NCBI GenBank assembly: GCA_018825925.1
Contig: JAHKAT010000061.1
Location: 1 to 18,658, forward strand
Reading direction: 5' to 3'
From: Bacteroidota bacterium
GTDB taxonomy: Bacteria; Bacteroidota; Bacteroidia; Flavobacteriales_D; Crocinitomicaceae
Length of the DNA stretch: 18,658 nucleotides
This document shows, in pieces, positions 1 to 7,313 of the stretch. How positions within the stretch are numbered: position 1 is the first letter of the stretch; each line of letters begins with the position of its first letter. The notes below the pieces were generated by a model. The model searched no databases. It was not told where the DNA came from and was given only the letters and a program-made list of their open reading frames with translations. Both the position numbers and the translations under genes were made by a program.

Positions 1-2127
1 AGCCTTTTTTTCTGGTCTTGGCAACAAAACTTTTCTAGACAACTTCCACTTTTTCGTTTTTGGATCTCTAGAAACAACTTTGAAGTCAACGATATCACCT
101 TCTTTACAAACGTCTTCCATTTTGTCTACTTTCTCCCATGAGAATTCAGACACGTGGATTAATCCGTCTGTTCCTGGCATAATTTCAACGAAACAACCAT
201 AAGCTTGTACCGATTTAATTTTTCCAGTATAGGTTGCGCCTTCTTCCACAGTTGGAGGGAAAGCGATCATTTTAATTCTTGAAACTGCTGCATTCATATC
301 ATCCGCATTGTTTGACATGATTTGAACACGACCTTCTCCATTTTCCAACTCTTCGATGGTAATAGAGGTATTCGTTTCTTTTTGCAACGCTTGGATAATT
401 TTTCCTCCAGGTCCGATGATAGCACCGATCATATCATTTGGCACATTGAATGCTTCGATACGCGGTGTTTGTGGTTTCAAAGCTGTATTTGGCTCAGAAA
501 TCGTTTTCATCATTTCACCAAGGATATGCATACGTCCTTCTTTCGCTTGCATCAACGCTTTGGTCAATACTTCGTAGGACAGTCCGTCTACTTTGATATC
601 CATTTGACAAGCAGTAATACCTTTTGCAGTACCACACACTTTAAAGTCCATGTCACCCAAATGATCTTCATCACCCAAGATATCCGACAATACAGCAAAT
701 TTACCACCTTCAGTTACCAATCCCATAGCGATACCAGAAACTGGTGCTTTGATTTGAACACCGCCGTCCATTAAGGCCAAAGTTCCAGAACAAACCGTTG
801 CCATTGAAGACGAACCATTTGATTCTAAAATCTCAGATACCAAACGCACAGTGTATGCATTATCTTCAGGAAGCATTCCTCTAAGTGCTCTTAAAGCCAA
901 GTTTCCATGACCGATCTCACGACGAGAAGTTCCTCTTAAAGGACGCGCCTCACCTGTTGAGAATGGAGGGAAATTGTAGTGCAACATGAATTTTTCGTAC
1001 CCTTTGTGAGTTACGTCGTCAATCATTTGCTCATCCATTTTTCCACCCAAAGTCAAGGTCATTAAAGCTTGAGTTTCACCACGAGTAAACACAGCAGAAC
1101 CGTGTACCATTGGCAAATAATCAACTTCCGACCAGATTGGACGAACTTCGTCGAATTTACGACCGTCCAAACGAACTTGCTCGTTCAACATCACGTCGCG
1201 AACGGCTTTCTTCATTGTTTCTTTGAAGTAGATAGAAATAAATCCTTTTTTCTCAGCTAATTCTTCTTCAGAATATTGAGAAGCAAATTCTTCTTTAACA
1301 GCTCCGAACAACTCAGAACGCAATGCTTTGTTAGCATTACCTTGACGAGCTACCGCTTTACATTTATCAAAACACTCAGCTTGCACCTTAGCTTTAAGCT
1401 CTAGGTCGTGGGTTTCGTGATTGTATTCTCTTTTCGGGAAGGCAGCAGGAACTTCCTTCGCCAATTCCTCTTGGAATTTACATTGTTCAACAATAGCAGC
1501 GTGAGCAAATTTGATCACTTCGACCATTTCCTCTTCTGAAATTTCTTTCATTTCACCTTCTACCATGTTTACATCCTTCGCAGTACCTGCAACGATGATA
1601 TCAAGATCTGACGCTTTTAATTCTTCAACCGTAGGGTTTAAGATTAATTTTCCATCAACACGTCCCACTTTCACTTCCGACATTGGTCCGTTGAAAGGGA
1701 TGTCCGAAACAGCTACCGCCGCAGAAGCAGCAAAACCGATCAATGCATCAGGGTGATTAATGCCGTCATACGACAACAATTGAACCATCAATTGTACCTC
1801 AGCATGGTAATCATCTGGAAACAATGGACGCATTGCGCGATCCACGATACGCATCATCAAGATTTCTCCTTCAGATGGACGTGCCTCTCTTCTAAAAAAT
1901 CCACCAGGGATTCTTCCTGCCGCTGCATACTTTTCGCGGTAATCAACAGTTAAAGGAAGGAAGTCAACTCCTTCTTTTGCTTCTTGTGCAGCAACTACAG
2001 TTGCCAACAACATTGTGTCGCCCATTCGTAACACTACTGACCCATCGGCTTGTTTCGCCAACTTTCCAGTCTCGATGGAAATCTCTTTCCCACCAGTAGT
2101 GATGGACTTTTTTATTCCTATATTCAT
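1..2127 (-). CDS. pnp: Polyribonucleotide nucleotidyltransferase (PNPase), C-terminus cut by window edge
   Basis: Phosphorolytic 3'-5' exoribonuclease of mRNA decay in the cytoplasm. The minus-strand frame reads from ATG at 2127 to the window edge without a stop, giving 709 residues; only a short C-terminal tail should be missing. Seen: an N-terminal RNase PH domain with the GGFFRRE-type stretch near residue 75, a second RNase PH domain with RGTSRREIGHGNLA and SDILGDEDHLGDMDFKV, a KH domain with IIGPGGKII around residues 570-580, and an S1 domain from about residue 627 (TYTGKIKSVQAYGCFVEI, then DGLIHVSE). It lies downstream of rpsO on the same strand, the arrangement known in many bacteria. 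No TAnnTTTG box is visible in the short upstream region, so expression may depend on readthrough of the terminator after rpsO. The start is the conserved family N-terminus and has no Shine-Dalgarno, as is usual in Bacteroidota. Confidence 0.97.
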   Translation of the reverse strand, partial: MNIGIKKSITTGGKEISIETGKLAKQADGSVVLRMGDTMLLATVVAAQEAKEGVDFLPLTVDYREKYAAAGRIPGGFFRREARPSEGEILMMRIVDRAMRPLFPDDYHAEVQLMVQLLSYDGINHPDALIGFAASAAVAVSDIPFNGPMSEVKVGRVDGKLILNPTVEELKASDLDIIVAGTAKDVNMVEGEMKEISEEEMVEVIKFAHAAIVEQCKFQEELAKEVPAAFPKREYNHETHDLELKAKVQAECFDKCKAVARQGNANKALRSELFGAVKEEFASQYSEEELAEKKGFISIYFKETMKKAVRDVMLNEQVRLDGRKFDEVRPIWSEVDYLPMVHGSAVFTRGETQALMTLTLGGKMDEQMIDDVTHKGYEKFMLHYNFPPFSTGEARPLRGTSRREIGHGNLALRALRGMLPEDNAYTVRLVSEILESNGSSSMATVCSGTLALMDGGVQIKAPVSGIAMGLVTEGGKFAVLSDILGDEDHLGDMDFKVCGTAKGITACQMDIKVDGLSYEVLTKALMQAKEGRMHILGEMMKTISEPNTALKPQTPRIEAFNVPNDMIGAIIGPGGKIIQALQKETNTSITIEELENGEGRVQIMSNNADDMNAAVSRIKMIAFPPTVEEGATYTGKIKSVQAYGCFVEIMPGTDGLIHVSEFSWEKVDKMEDVCKEGDIVDFKVVSRDPKTKKWKLSRKVLLPRPEKKA

Positions 2128-2180
2128 ATTTATTTAATTACTTATTTGTTTTGATCGCTACGTTTGACGAACATTTTCCT

Positions 2181-2220
2181 AAAAAAAAGGGCACTCGAAT
2201 AGTATCCGATTGCCCCTTTA
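2181..2220 (-). terminator. Intrinsic terminator between rpsO and pnp
   Basis: Read on the minus strand, GGGCA pairs with TGCCC. An inner arm TCGGAT/ATTCGA (one G-U pair) closes on a three-base loop ACT, with an A-G mismatch between the two stems, and a run of eight T follows. The hairpin sits about 25 nt after the rpsO stop and before pnp. It should end or attenuate rpsO transcripts, so pnp would be expressed by partial readthrough or from an unseen promoter. Confidence 0.85.
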
Positions 2221-2244
2221 ATTTGAATATTTTCTTGCTCAGAA

Positions 2245-2514
2245 TTAACGACGTAAGCCTAATTCTTTAACAATCGCACGATATCTTTCGATATCTTTTT
2301 TCTTCAAATAGTCTAATAAACTTCTTCGTTTACCAACCAATAATTGCAGAGCACGTTGCGTTCCGTAATCTTTACGATTCTTCTTCAAATGCTCAGTCAA
2401 GTGACTGATACGGTAAGTGAACAAAGCAACTTGTCCTTCTGATGATCCAGTGTTCGTTTCCGACCCACCGTGTTTAGCGAAAATTTCCTTTTTTCTTTCA
2501 GGAGCTAAATACAT
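2245..2514 (-). CDS. rpsO: 30S ribosomal protein S15
   Basis: Primary 16S rRNA-binding protein of the 30S platform. The product has 89 residues, the usual S15 length. It shows the family signature: GGSETNTGSSEGQVALFTYR in the N-terminal half, LTEHLKKNRKDYGTQRALQLLV in the middle, and KRRSLLDYLKKKDIERYRAI towards the end. The ATG at 2514 gives the normal N-terminus. A complete Bacteroidota promoter lies upstream at 2579-2609, leaving a leader of roughly 55-60 nt. An intrinsic terminator follows the gene and then pnp. In other bacteria S15 represses its own translation through its leader; whether that happens here is not shown by the sequence. Confidence 0.98.
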   Translation of the reverse strand: MYLAPERKKEIFAKHGGSETNTGSSEGQVALFTYRISHLTEHLKKNRKDYGTQRALQLLVGKRRSLLDYLKKKDIERYRAIVKELGLRR

Positions 2515-2550
2515 GCCAATATTGTTTTAATAATTTTTATGTACGCCTTT

Positions 2551-2568
2551 TCCGAATCTCATGTCGGA
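2551..2568 (-). other. Possible hairpin in the rpsO leader
   Basis: TCCGA and TCGGA flank eight bases inside the predicted rpsO 5' leader, about 40-55 nt before the start codon. A five-pair stem is weak evidence by itself. It is recorded because S15 leaders in other bacteria carry the structure that S15 binds for autoregulation. No match to a known S15 leader motif was established. Confidence 0.25.
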
Positions 2569-2578
2569 TTTGACGCTG

Positions 2579-2609
2579 CAAAGGTAGGGAATTAAATTTT
2601 CCCAGCAAA
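2579..2609 (-). promoter_or_regulatory. rpsO promoter, Bacteroidota type (TTTG-N19-TAnnTTTG)
   Basis: On the minus strand TTTG (2606-2609) is followed by exactly 19 bases and then TACCTTTG (2579-2586), a full match to the Bacteroidota -33/-7 consensus. This is the only promoter in the window where I see both elements at ideal spacing, which fits a strongly expressed ribosomal gene. The 17 bases 2587-2603 of the spacer form an imperfect inverted repeat, GGGAA-N7-TTCCC, which could be an operator or chance. Confidence 0.85.
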
Positions 2610-2649
2610 CGTTCCTTTTAAATAATTAACTAGTGTACTTCAAAAGTAT

Positions 2650-3318
2650 TTATTTTATTGGTTTAACACCCATCAACATTTCTCTTTTTCCAGGCGGGCC
2701 GGGCAATCTTGAGATTTTATAACCAACAGATTCTAAATCACGTCGCACCTGACCTTTGGCACAATACGTTAGAAAAACACCTCCGCATTTTGTAACCGAA
2801 TATATTTTTTCAAAAATTGCAGTCGTCCATAAGTGCGGCTGAACCCTTGGTCCGAAGGCGTCATAAAAAATAAAATCGTAATAATTCTCTCTGTTTTCCC
2901 AAACTTCAAGGGTTTGTTGAATTTTTTTCAATTGAAAAAATGGATTAATTAAAGTTGGTTCATCCCATTTTGACGTGTGAAGCTGTGTAAATTCATCCAA
3001 TGAATCCTGTAATATCTCCCTGTAATTCAATTCTTTGATTTCCGACAACTGCACAGGATACGCTTCCAAACTATGATATTTCACCTTCAACTCCTTCTCT
3101 TTTGCAACTTGAGAAGTTAAAAAGGCATTCAAACCAGTACCGAAACCCATTTCAAAAATTGTACACTGTTCACTTTGTTGTTTGAACTTCAGAAAATTGG
3201 TCAAAAAAACATGTTTGGCTTCTTGAATTGCCCCATGGATAGAATGATATTGTTCATTCCAATCAACCAACTGAATGGTTTTAGATCCGTCACCTGTAGT
3301 TATGATTTTTCGTTCCAA
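2650..3318 (-). CDS. mnmD: tRNA 5-methylaminomethyl-2-thiouridine methyltransferase, MnmD type
   Basis: SAM-dependent methyltransferase expected to methylate the 5-aminomethyl group at tRNA wobble U34, the last step to mnm5(s2)U. It has 222 residues and corresponds only to the MnmC1 half; no FAD oxidase domain follows, which is the stand-alone MnmD type. Seen: SAM-binding motif FEMGFGTGLNA (residues 55-65), acidic loop SLEAYP (83-88), the family hallmark YDAFGPRVQPHLW (152-164), TYCAKGQVRRDL (184-195) and the C-terminal PGPPGKREMLMG. The start codon is TTG at 3318. It gives the family N-terminus (ERKIITTGDGSKTIQLVDWNE) and no in-frame ATG lies upstream before a TGA at 3334-3336. A TAAGTTTG box ends 5 nt before it. 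The gene is divergent from dnaB. Confidence 0.9.
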   Translation of the reverse strand: MERKIITTGDGSKTIQLVDWNEQYHSIHGAIQEAKHVFLTNFLKFKQQSEQCTIFEMGFGTGLNAFLTSQVAKEKELKVKYHSLEAYPVQLSEIKELNYREILQDSLDEFTQLHTSKWDEPTLINPFFQLKKIQQTLEVWENRENYYDFIFYDAFGPRVQPHLWTTAIFEKIYSVTKCGGVFLTYCAKGQVRRDLESVGYKISRLPGPPGKREMLMGVKPIK

Positions 3319-3323
3319 GGCAT

Positions 3324-3331
3324 CAAACTTA
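3324..3331 (-). promoter_or_regulatory. TAAGTTTG -7 element of mnmD
   Basis: The box is a perfect TAnnTTTG on the minus strand, separated from the TTG start codon by only 5 nt. No TTG/TTTG -33 element is seen at 17-23 nt upstream. If used, transcription would begin at or within a few bases of the start codon. Confidence 0.5.
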
Positions 3332-3353
3332 ATTCATTTTATGAACAATACGA

Positions 3354-3366
3354 GTTCGATACGAAC
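3354..3366. promoter_or_regulatory. Palindrome between mnmD and dnaB promoters (possible operator)
   Basis: GTTCG-ATA-CGAAC is a perfect 5+5 inverted repeat in the 68-bp divergent intergenic region, lying between the two outward-facing -7 elements. A further GAAC half-site occurs at 3343, and GAACAAT is repeated directly at 3343 and 3363. Position and symmetry suggest a shared regulator site. The regulator is unknown and the repeat is short. Confidence 0.4.
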
Positions 3367-3373
3367 AATTCCC

Positions 3374-3381
3374 TACTTTTG
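3374..3381 (+). promoter_or_regulatory. TACTTTTG -7 element of dnaB
   Basis: A perfect TAnnTTTG box ends 5 nt before the dnaB ATG. No clear -33 TTG is present at the usual distance. This predicts a nearly leaderless dnaB mRNA, or initiation at the second in-frame ATG (codon 21) with a leader of about 60 nt. Confidence 0.55.
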
Positions 3382-3386
3382 TAACC

Positions 3387-4967
3387 ATGGACAATCAAAC
3401 GGACAACTCACGGAAACCTGCTGTACGAATACGAAACAATAACCCAATGATCAATGATTTGGGTAAAATTCCACCACAGGCGGTTGATATTGAACAAACC
3501 GTTTTAGGAGCTTTAATGCTCGATAAAAACGCCGTTGCTGAAACCTTAGATATCCTTTTAGCCGTATATTTTTACGACCCGAAACACCAATACATTTACG
3601 CTGCCATCCGAATTTTAGACTCCACCTCACAACCTGTCGATTTACTCACTGTGCGGAATCAATTAAAAAAAGACGGTACTTTGGAAGCTGCTGGTGGGGC
3701 TTCGTATATTTCTCAATTAACCTCTCGCGTTGCCTCCTCTGCTCACGTAGAATATCACGCTCGTGTAATTCTTGAAAAATACATCAAGCGTGAAATGATT
3801 CGAATGTGCGGGGAAGTCATGCAAATGTCTTACGATGAAACCAATGATGTTTTTGATGTCATGAACCATGCTGAAAAAACCTTGTTTGAAATCACTCAAA
3901 ATAATGCGAGAAAGGAAATTTCTGAAATGCGAAATGTGATACATGAAGCTATCGAAGAAATTGAAATGGCCTCAAAAAACACTGATGGTATATCTGGTGT
4001 TCCTACAGGCTTTATTGATCTAGACAAAGTTACTAGTGGTTGGCAACGATCTGACATGATTGTAATTGCCGCTCGACCTGCCATGGGGAAAACGGCTTTT
4101 GTACTATCTATGGCTCGTAATACGGCTGTAGATCATGGTCAAGGTGTTGCTATTTTTTCATTAGAGATGTCAGCCGTTCAGTTGGTAAAACGTTTAATTG
4201 CCTCTGAAAGTAGAATTAAAGCTGACAAATTAAGAAAAGGAAATTTAGAGGATCACGAAATGCAACAATTGCACACTAAAATCTCTAAATTAAGTCAGGC
4301 TCCTATTTATATCGACGACACACCCGGGATATCGATTTTTGATTTACGCGCCAAATGTCGACGATTGAAAAAAAAATACGACATTCAAATGGTCATCATC
4401 GATTATTTGCAATTAATGACCGCTGGAACATCCGGAAAAGGAGGGCCAGGGAATCGTGAGCAAGAAATCTCCTCCATTTCTAGATCGATTAAGGAAATCG
4501 CCAAAGAATTAAATATTCCAATTGTTGCGTTATCACAGTTAAGTCGTTCGGTAGAACAGCGTGGGGGCGACAAACGACCACAATTATCCGATTTACGTGA
4601 ATCTGGAGCCATCGAGCAGGATGCTGATATTGTCTCCTTTATCTATCGGCCTGAGTATTATGGGTTTTTAGATGATGGAGAAGGAAACTCGAATGCAGGA
4701 GTTGGAGAAATAATTATCGCCAAACATCGAAATGGTGCTTTGGAAAATGTTCGTTTGAAATTCACCGGTGAATACGCTCGATTTGACAATTTCAATAATG
4801 ACAATTTTGAAACACCCTCAGCCATCTCAAATGCATTTGCCGGAAATTCTTCTTTTGACGAGCAAGGCTCAGGAGCTTATATTGTTCAAAGTAAAATCAA
4901 CAATGGGCAGAAAAATGAAATAGAAGATGATTTTACAAATCACGGAATTGAGGAAGACCCATTCTAA
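3387..4967 (+). CDS. dnaB: Replicative DNA helicase DnaB
   Basis: Hexameric 5'-3' helicase at the replication fork that also recruits primase. It has 526 residues, normal for Bacteroidota, and no intein interrupts it. Seen: an N-terminal helical domain beginning KIPPQAVDIEQTVLGALM (about residues 27-44), a linker, then the RecA-like domain with FIDLDKVTSGWQ, Walker A ARPAMGKT (229-236), FSLEMS, Walker B MVIIDYLQLM with D339, LSQLSRSVEQR and the sensor-like LRESGAIEQDAD. The end (KHRNGALENVRLKF, then a variable acidic tail) is typical. ATG 3387 lies 5 nt after a TACTTTTG box. Met21 is an alternative start that would still keep the whole conserved domain. I see no good terminator after the stop. 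Confidence 0.98.
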   Translation: MDNQTDNSRKPAVRIRNNNPMINDLGKIPPQAVDIEQTVLGALMLDKNAVAETLDILLAVYFYDPKHQYIYAAIRILDSTSQPVDLLTVRNQLKKDGTLEAAGGASYISQLTSRVASSAHVEYHARVILEKYIKREMIRMCGEVMQMSYDETNDVFDVMNHAEKTLFEITQNNARKEISEMRNVIHEAIEEIEMASKNTDGISGVPTGFIDLDKVTSGWQRSDMIVIAARPAMGKTAFVLSMARNTAVDHGQGVAIFSLEMSAVQLVKRLIASESRIKADKLRKGNLEDHEMQQLHTKISKLSQAPIYIDDTPGISIFDLRAKCRRLKKKYDIQMVIIDYLQLMTAGTSGKGGPGNREQEISSISRSIKEIAKELNIPIVALSQLSRSVEQRGGDKRPQLSDLRESGAIEQDADIVSFIYRPEYYGFLDDGEGNSNAGVGEIIIAKHRNGALENVRLKFTGEYARFDNFNNDNFETPSAISNAFAGNSSFDEQGSGAYIVQSKINNGQKNEIEDDFTNHGIEEDPF

Positions 4968-5045
4968 AGAAATCTAAAAACTTCTTAAATTAATCAATAA
5001 CTCTAAATAATTCGCGTTAACTTATTTATCTTTAATGAGATTTAG

Positions 5046-5070
5046 CGCTTTTAATTGCTGGATCAAAGCG
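5046..5070 (+). other. Hairpin just upstream of the 5081 gene
   Basis: CGCTTT (5046-5051) and AAAGCG (5065-5070) form a perfect six-pair stem with a 13-base loop, ending 10 nt before the ATG at 5081. There is no T-run after it, so it is not an intrinsic terminator for dnaB. It could be a leader structure or chance. Confidence 0.25.
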
Positions 5071-5080
5071 ACCTTTTGCG

Positions 5081-6337
5081 ATGAAATATTTATTTACTCT
5101 TTTTGTTATTCTTATGTTCTCCTTTTCTGGAAGAACGACTCAATTATTGGTTCCAATGGATGATTCCCAAACGAATCATTTAAAAGCATACGGTGTTTCA
5201 TTTTGGGTTTTAGGAAACGATGTTGTTTTAGAATGGCTTTTAAATTACCGAGGTGGTTCATTTTTGTTTCCGCACCTACGAGCTATTGAGGAAGAACTTA
5301 TTGTAAGAGGCGTAAAATATGAAGTACTGACTGACGGACAAGTTAATTCCATTCGAAATCAAATAGGTAACCCGGAAGTAAACATGGAGATTGTTCAGTT
5401 AGAAAAAGCACCAAAAATTGCCGTATATACTCCAGATGGCAAACAACCGTGGGATGATGCTGTAACTTTAGTGCTGGAGTATGCTGAAATTCCTTATGAT
5501 AAAATATACGATTCGGCCATTGTGATGGGGCTTTTACCCACGTATGATTGGTTACACCTTCATCATGAAGATTTTACAGGCCAATATGGTAAGTTTTATG
5601 CCGCCTATCGTGGTTATCCTTGGTATCAACAACAAGTTGCAGATGCAGAGGCCAGTGCTAAATCTTTAGGCTTTTCTAAGGTTTCACAATTAAAATTAGC
5701 AGTCGCCCAAAACATAAAAAGCTTCGTGATTGGTGGAGGATTTCTTTTTACAATGTGCAGCGGTACCGATAGTTTTGACATTGCATTAGCGGCGCAAGGC
5801 TTGGATATATGTGAGAGTATGTATGACGGAGATCCTGCAGATCCGGGAGCCCAAAACAAACTAGATTTTAAGCAATCTTTTGCTTTTCAGGATTTTACTT
5901 TAGAAAGAGATCCCATGAAATATGAGTATTCCGATATTGATGGTACCGAATTACACAAAAGAAATCAAAATACAGATAATTTCACGCTTTTCGATTTTTC
6001 AGCCAAATGGGATATAGTTCCCACGATGTTGACGCAATGTCATGTAGACATTATCCCAGGATTTATGGGACAAACCACTGACTTTAGAAAAGATTTAATC
6101 AAACCAAATGTTTTGGTGATGGGTGAAAACAAAGAACTAGAAACGGCTCGATATATTCATGGTGAGTTTGGTCAAGGCACATGGACCTTTTATGGAGGAC
6201 ATGACCCCGAAGATTTCGAACACCGCGTGGGGGACCCACCAACGGATTTGAATTTACATCCCAATTCTCCCGGGTATCGATTGATCTTGAATAATATATT
6301 ATTTCCTGCTGCTAAAAAGAAAAAAAGAAAGACTTAA
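5081..6337 (+). CDS. Conserved secreted Bacteroidota protein (often labelled asparagine synthetase B)
   Basis: It has 418 residues, beginning with a signal peptide (MKYLFTLFVILMFSFSG, cleaved around residue 20), so it is probably exported. Conserved-looking stretches are LLVPMDDSQTNHLKAYG, WLLNYRGGSF, PWDDAVTLVLEYAEIPYD, DWLHLHHEDFTGQYGKF, MCSGTDSFDIALAAQG, YDGDPADP, FSAKWDIVPTMLTQ, GTWTFYGGHDPEDF and LNLHPNSPGYRLILNNILFPAAKKKK. From memory, close homologues throughout Bacteroidota carry the name asparagine synthetase B. I see neither the N-terminal glutaminase Cys2 nor the ATP pyrophosphatase SGGxDS loop of that enzyme, so the name looks wrong. The true function is unknown. The many conserved His, Asp and Trp residues hint at an enzyme or sugar-binding protein. 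The C-terminus is lysine-rich. Its stop interlocks with that of rlmF. Confidence 0.85.
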   Translation: MKYLFTLFVILMFSFSGRTTQLLVPMDDSQTNHLKAYGVSFWVLGNDVVLEWLLNYRGGSFLFPHLRAIEEELIVRGVKYEVLTDGQVNSIRNQIGNPEVNMEIVQLEKAPKIAVYTPDGKQPWDDAVTLVLEYAEIPYDKIYDSAIVMGLLPTYDWLHLHHEDFTGQYGKFYAAYRGYPWYQQQVADAEASAKSLGFSKVSQLKLAVAQNIKSFVIGGGFLFTMCSGTDSFDIALAAQGLDICESMYDGDPADPGAQNKLDFKQSFAFQDFTLERDPMKYEYSDIDGTELHKRNQNTDNFTLFDFSAKWDIVPTMLTQCHVDIIPGFMGQTTDFRKDLIKPNVLVMGENKELETARYIHGEFGQGTWTFYGGHDPEDFEHRVGDPPTDLNLHPNSPGYRLILNNILFPAAKKKKRKT

Positions 6338-7284
6338 TCTTCCTCTTTTCGATCAGCATCAAATCTTTGAGGGATGAACTGTTCATTTTTCTGAAAGGTC
6401 CAGGCTAAAATCCTACTTACTTTATTGCCCTGGCCCATTGGAATTTCAATGATTTTCTTTGCTTCTAATTTTTCGAGCGTTTTTCTCAAGTCCTTCAAAT
6501 TTTTAGATTTTGAAACTAAAGAAGTAAACCACATACAGTTCTCACCAAACTTTTTTGACTGAAAGATAATCTCATTCACAAATCTCTTCTCTCCTCCAGG
6601 GTACCATAATTCATTGCTTTTCCCTGCAAAATTTCTACCTATCGAGGAATCGATCCCTAAATTGGCTAGTTTTCTATTTGTACCTTCATTTGCCTCCTCC
6701 TCCGAAGCGTGAAAAGGCGGGTTACACATGGTCAGATGAAATTTTTCTTCCTCTCGCACGATTCCTTCAAAAATACGTTTTTTGTTTTCCTGAAATCTCA
6801 GTTCAATCGTTTTGTTCAAACCCGCATTTTTATCAATTATGGTTTGTGCGTTTTCCAAAGAACTCTTTTCAGTATCAGCACCAACAAAACTCCAGCCATA
6901 TTCGAAATGACCAATTATCGGATAAATACAATTGGCCCCTACTCCGATATCAAGAACCTTAACGGAATCAACTGGGAATTGGTTTGAGCATTTGTTTTCA
7001 TTCAACAGATCCGATAGATGATGGATATAATCAGCTCTTCCAGGAATAGGTGGACATAAAGCATCCTCAGGTAAATCCCAAAAATTCAATGGATATTGAT
7101 GGAGAAGTAAAGATTTATTCAAACATTTTACTGCTTCCGGATTAGAAAAATCTATAGTTTCATTTCCAAATTGGTTTTGAAAAATGAATTCTTTTAACTC
7201 TAAATTTTTCGCTGATAGAGCTCGAAGGTCATACCTTCCTTGGTGTTTATTTTTAGAATGCAAATGGTTGTGTTTTATGATCAA
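6334..7284 (-). CDS. rlmF: 23S rRNA (adenine1618-N6)-methyltransferase
   Basis: Methylates N6 of A1618 in 23S rRNA. It has 316 residues, close to the E. coli enzyme. Seen: N-terminal LHSKNKHQGRYDLRAL, LNFWDLPEDALCPPIPGRADYIHHL, SAM motif VLDIGVGANCIYP (110-122), VGADTE, and the adenine methyltransferase motif NPPF (188-191) followed by HASEEEANEGTNRKLANLG, which is distinctive for RlmF. The start codon is TTG at 7284: a TGA lies immediately upstream in frame and no ATG follows until deep in the protein, so a TTG (here, or at Leu8) must be used. It starts 29 nt after the lhgO stop and is probably co-transcribed with it. The end overlaps the convergent gene by 4 bp. Confidence 0.93.
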   Translation of the reverse strand: MIIKHNHLHSKNKHQGRYDLRALSAKNLELKEFIFQNQFGNETIDFSNPEAVKCLNKSLLLHQYPLNFWDLPEDALCPPIPGRADYIHHLSDLLNENKCSNQFPVDSVKVLDIGVGANCIYPIIGHFEYGWSFVGADTEKSSLENAQTIIDKNAGLNKTIELRFQENKKRIFEGIVREEEKFHLTMCNPPFHASEEEANEGTNRKLANLGIDSSIGRNFAGKSNELWYPGGEKRFVNEIIFQSKKFGENCMWFTSLVSKSKNLKDLRKTLEKLEAKKIIEIPMGQGNKVSRILAWTFQKNEQFIPQRFDADRKEED

Positions 7285-7313
7285 TCAAGCATTCTTGCTC
7301 AAAAGATGGTCAA

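Noticed and set aside
322..774. Long plus-strand open frame opposite pnp
   Set aside because: It lies wholly inside the strongly conserved pnp reading frame on the other strand and has no recognisable domain.
3387..4967. Intein in dnaB
   Set aside because: Walker A and B regions are uninterrupted and the length is normal.
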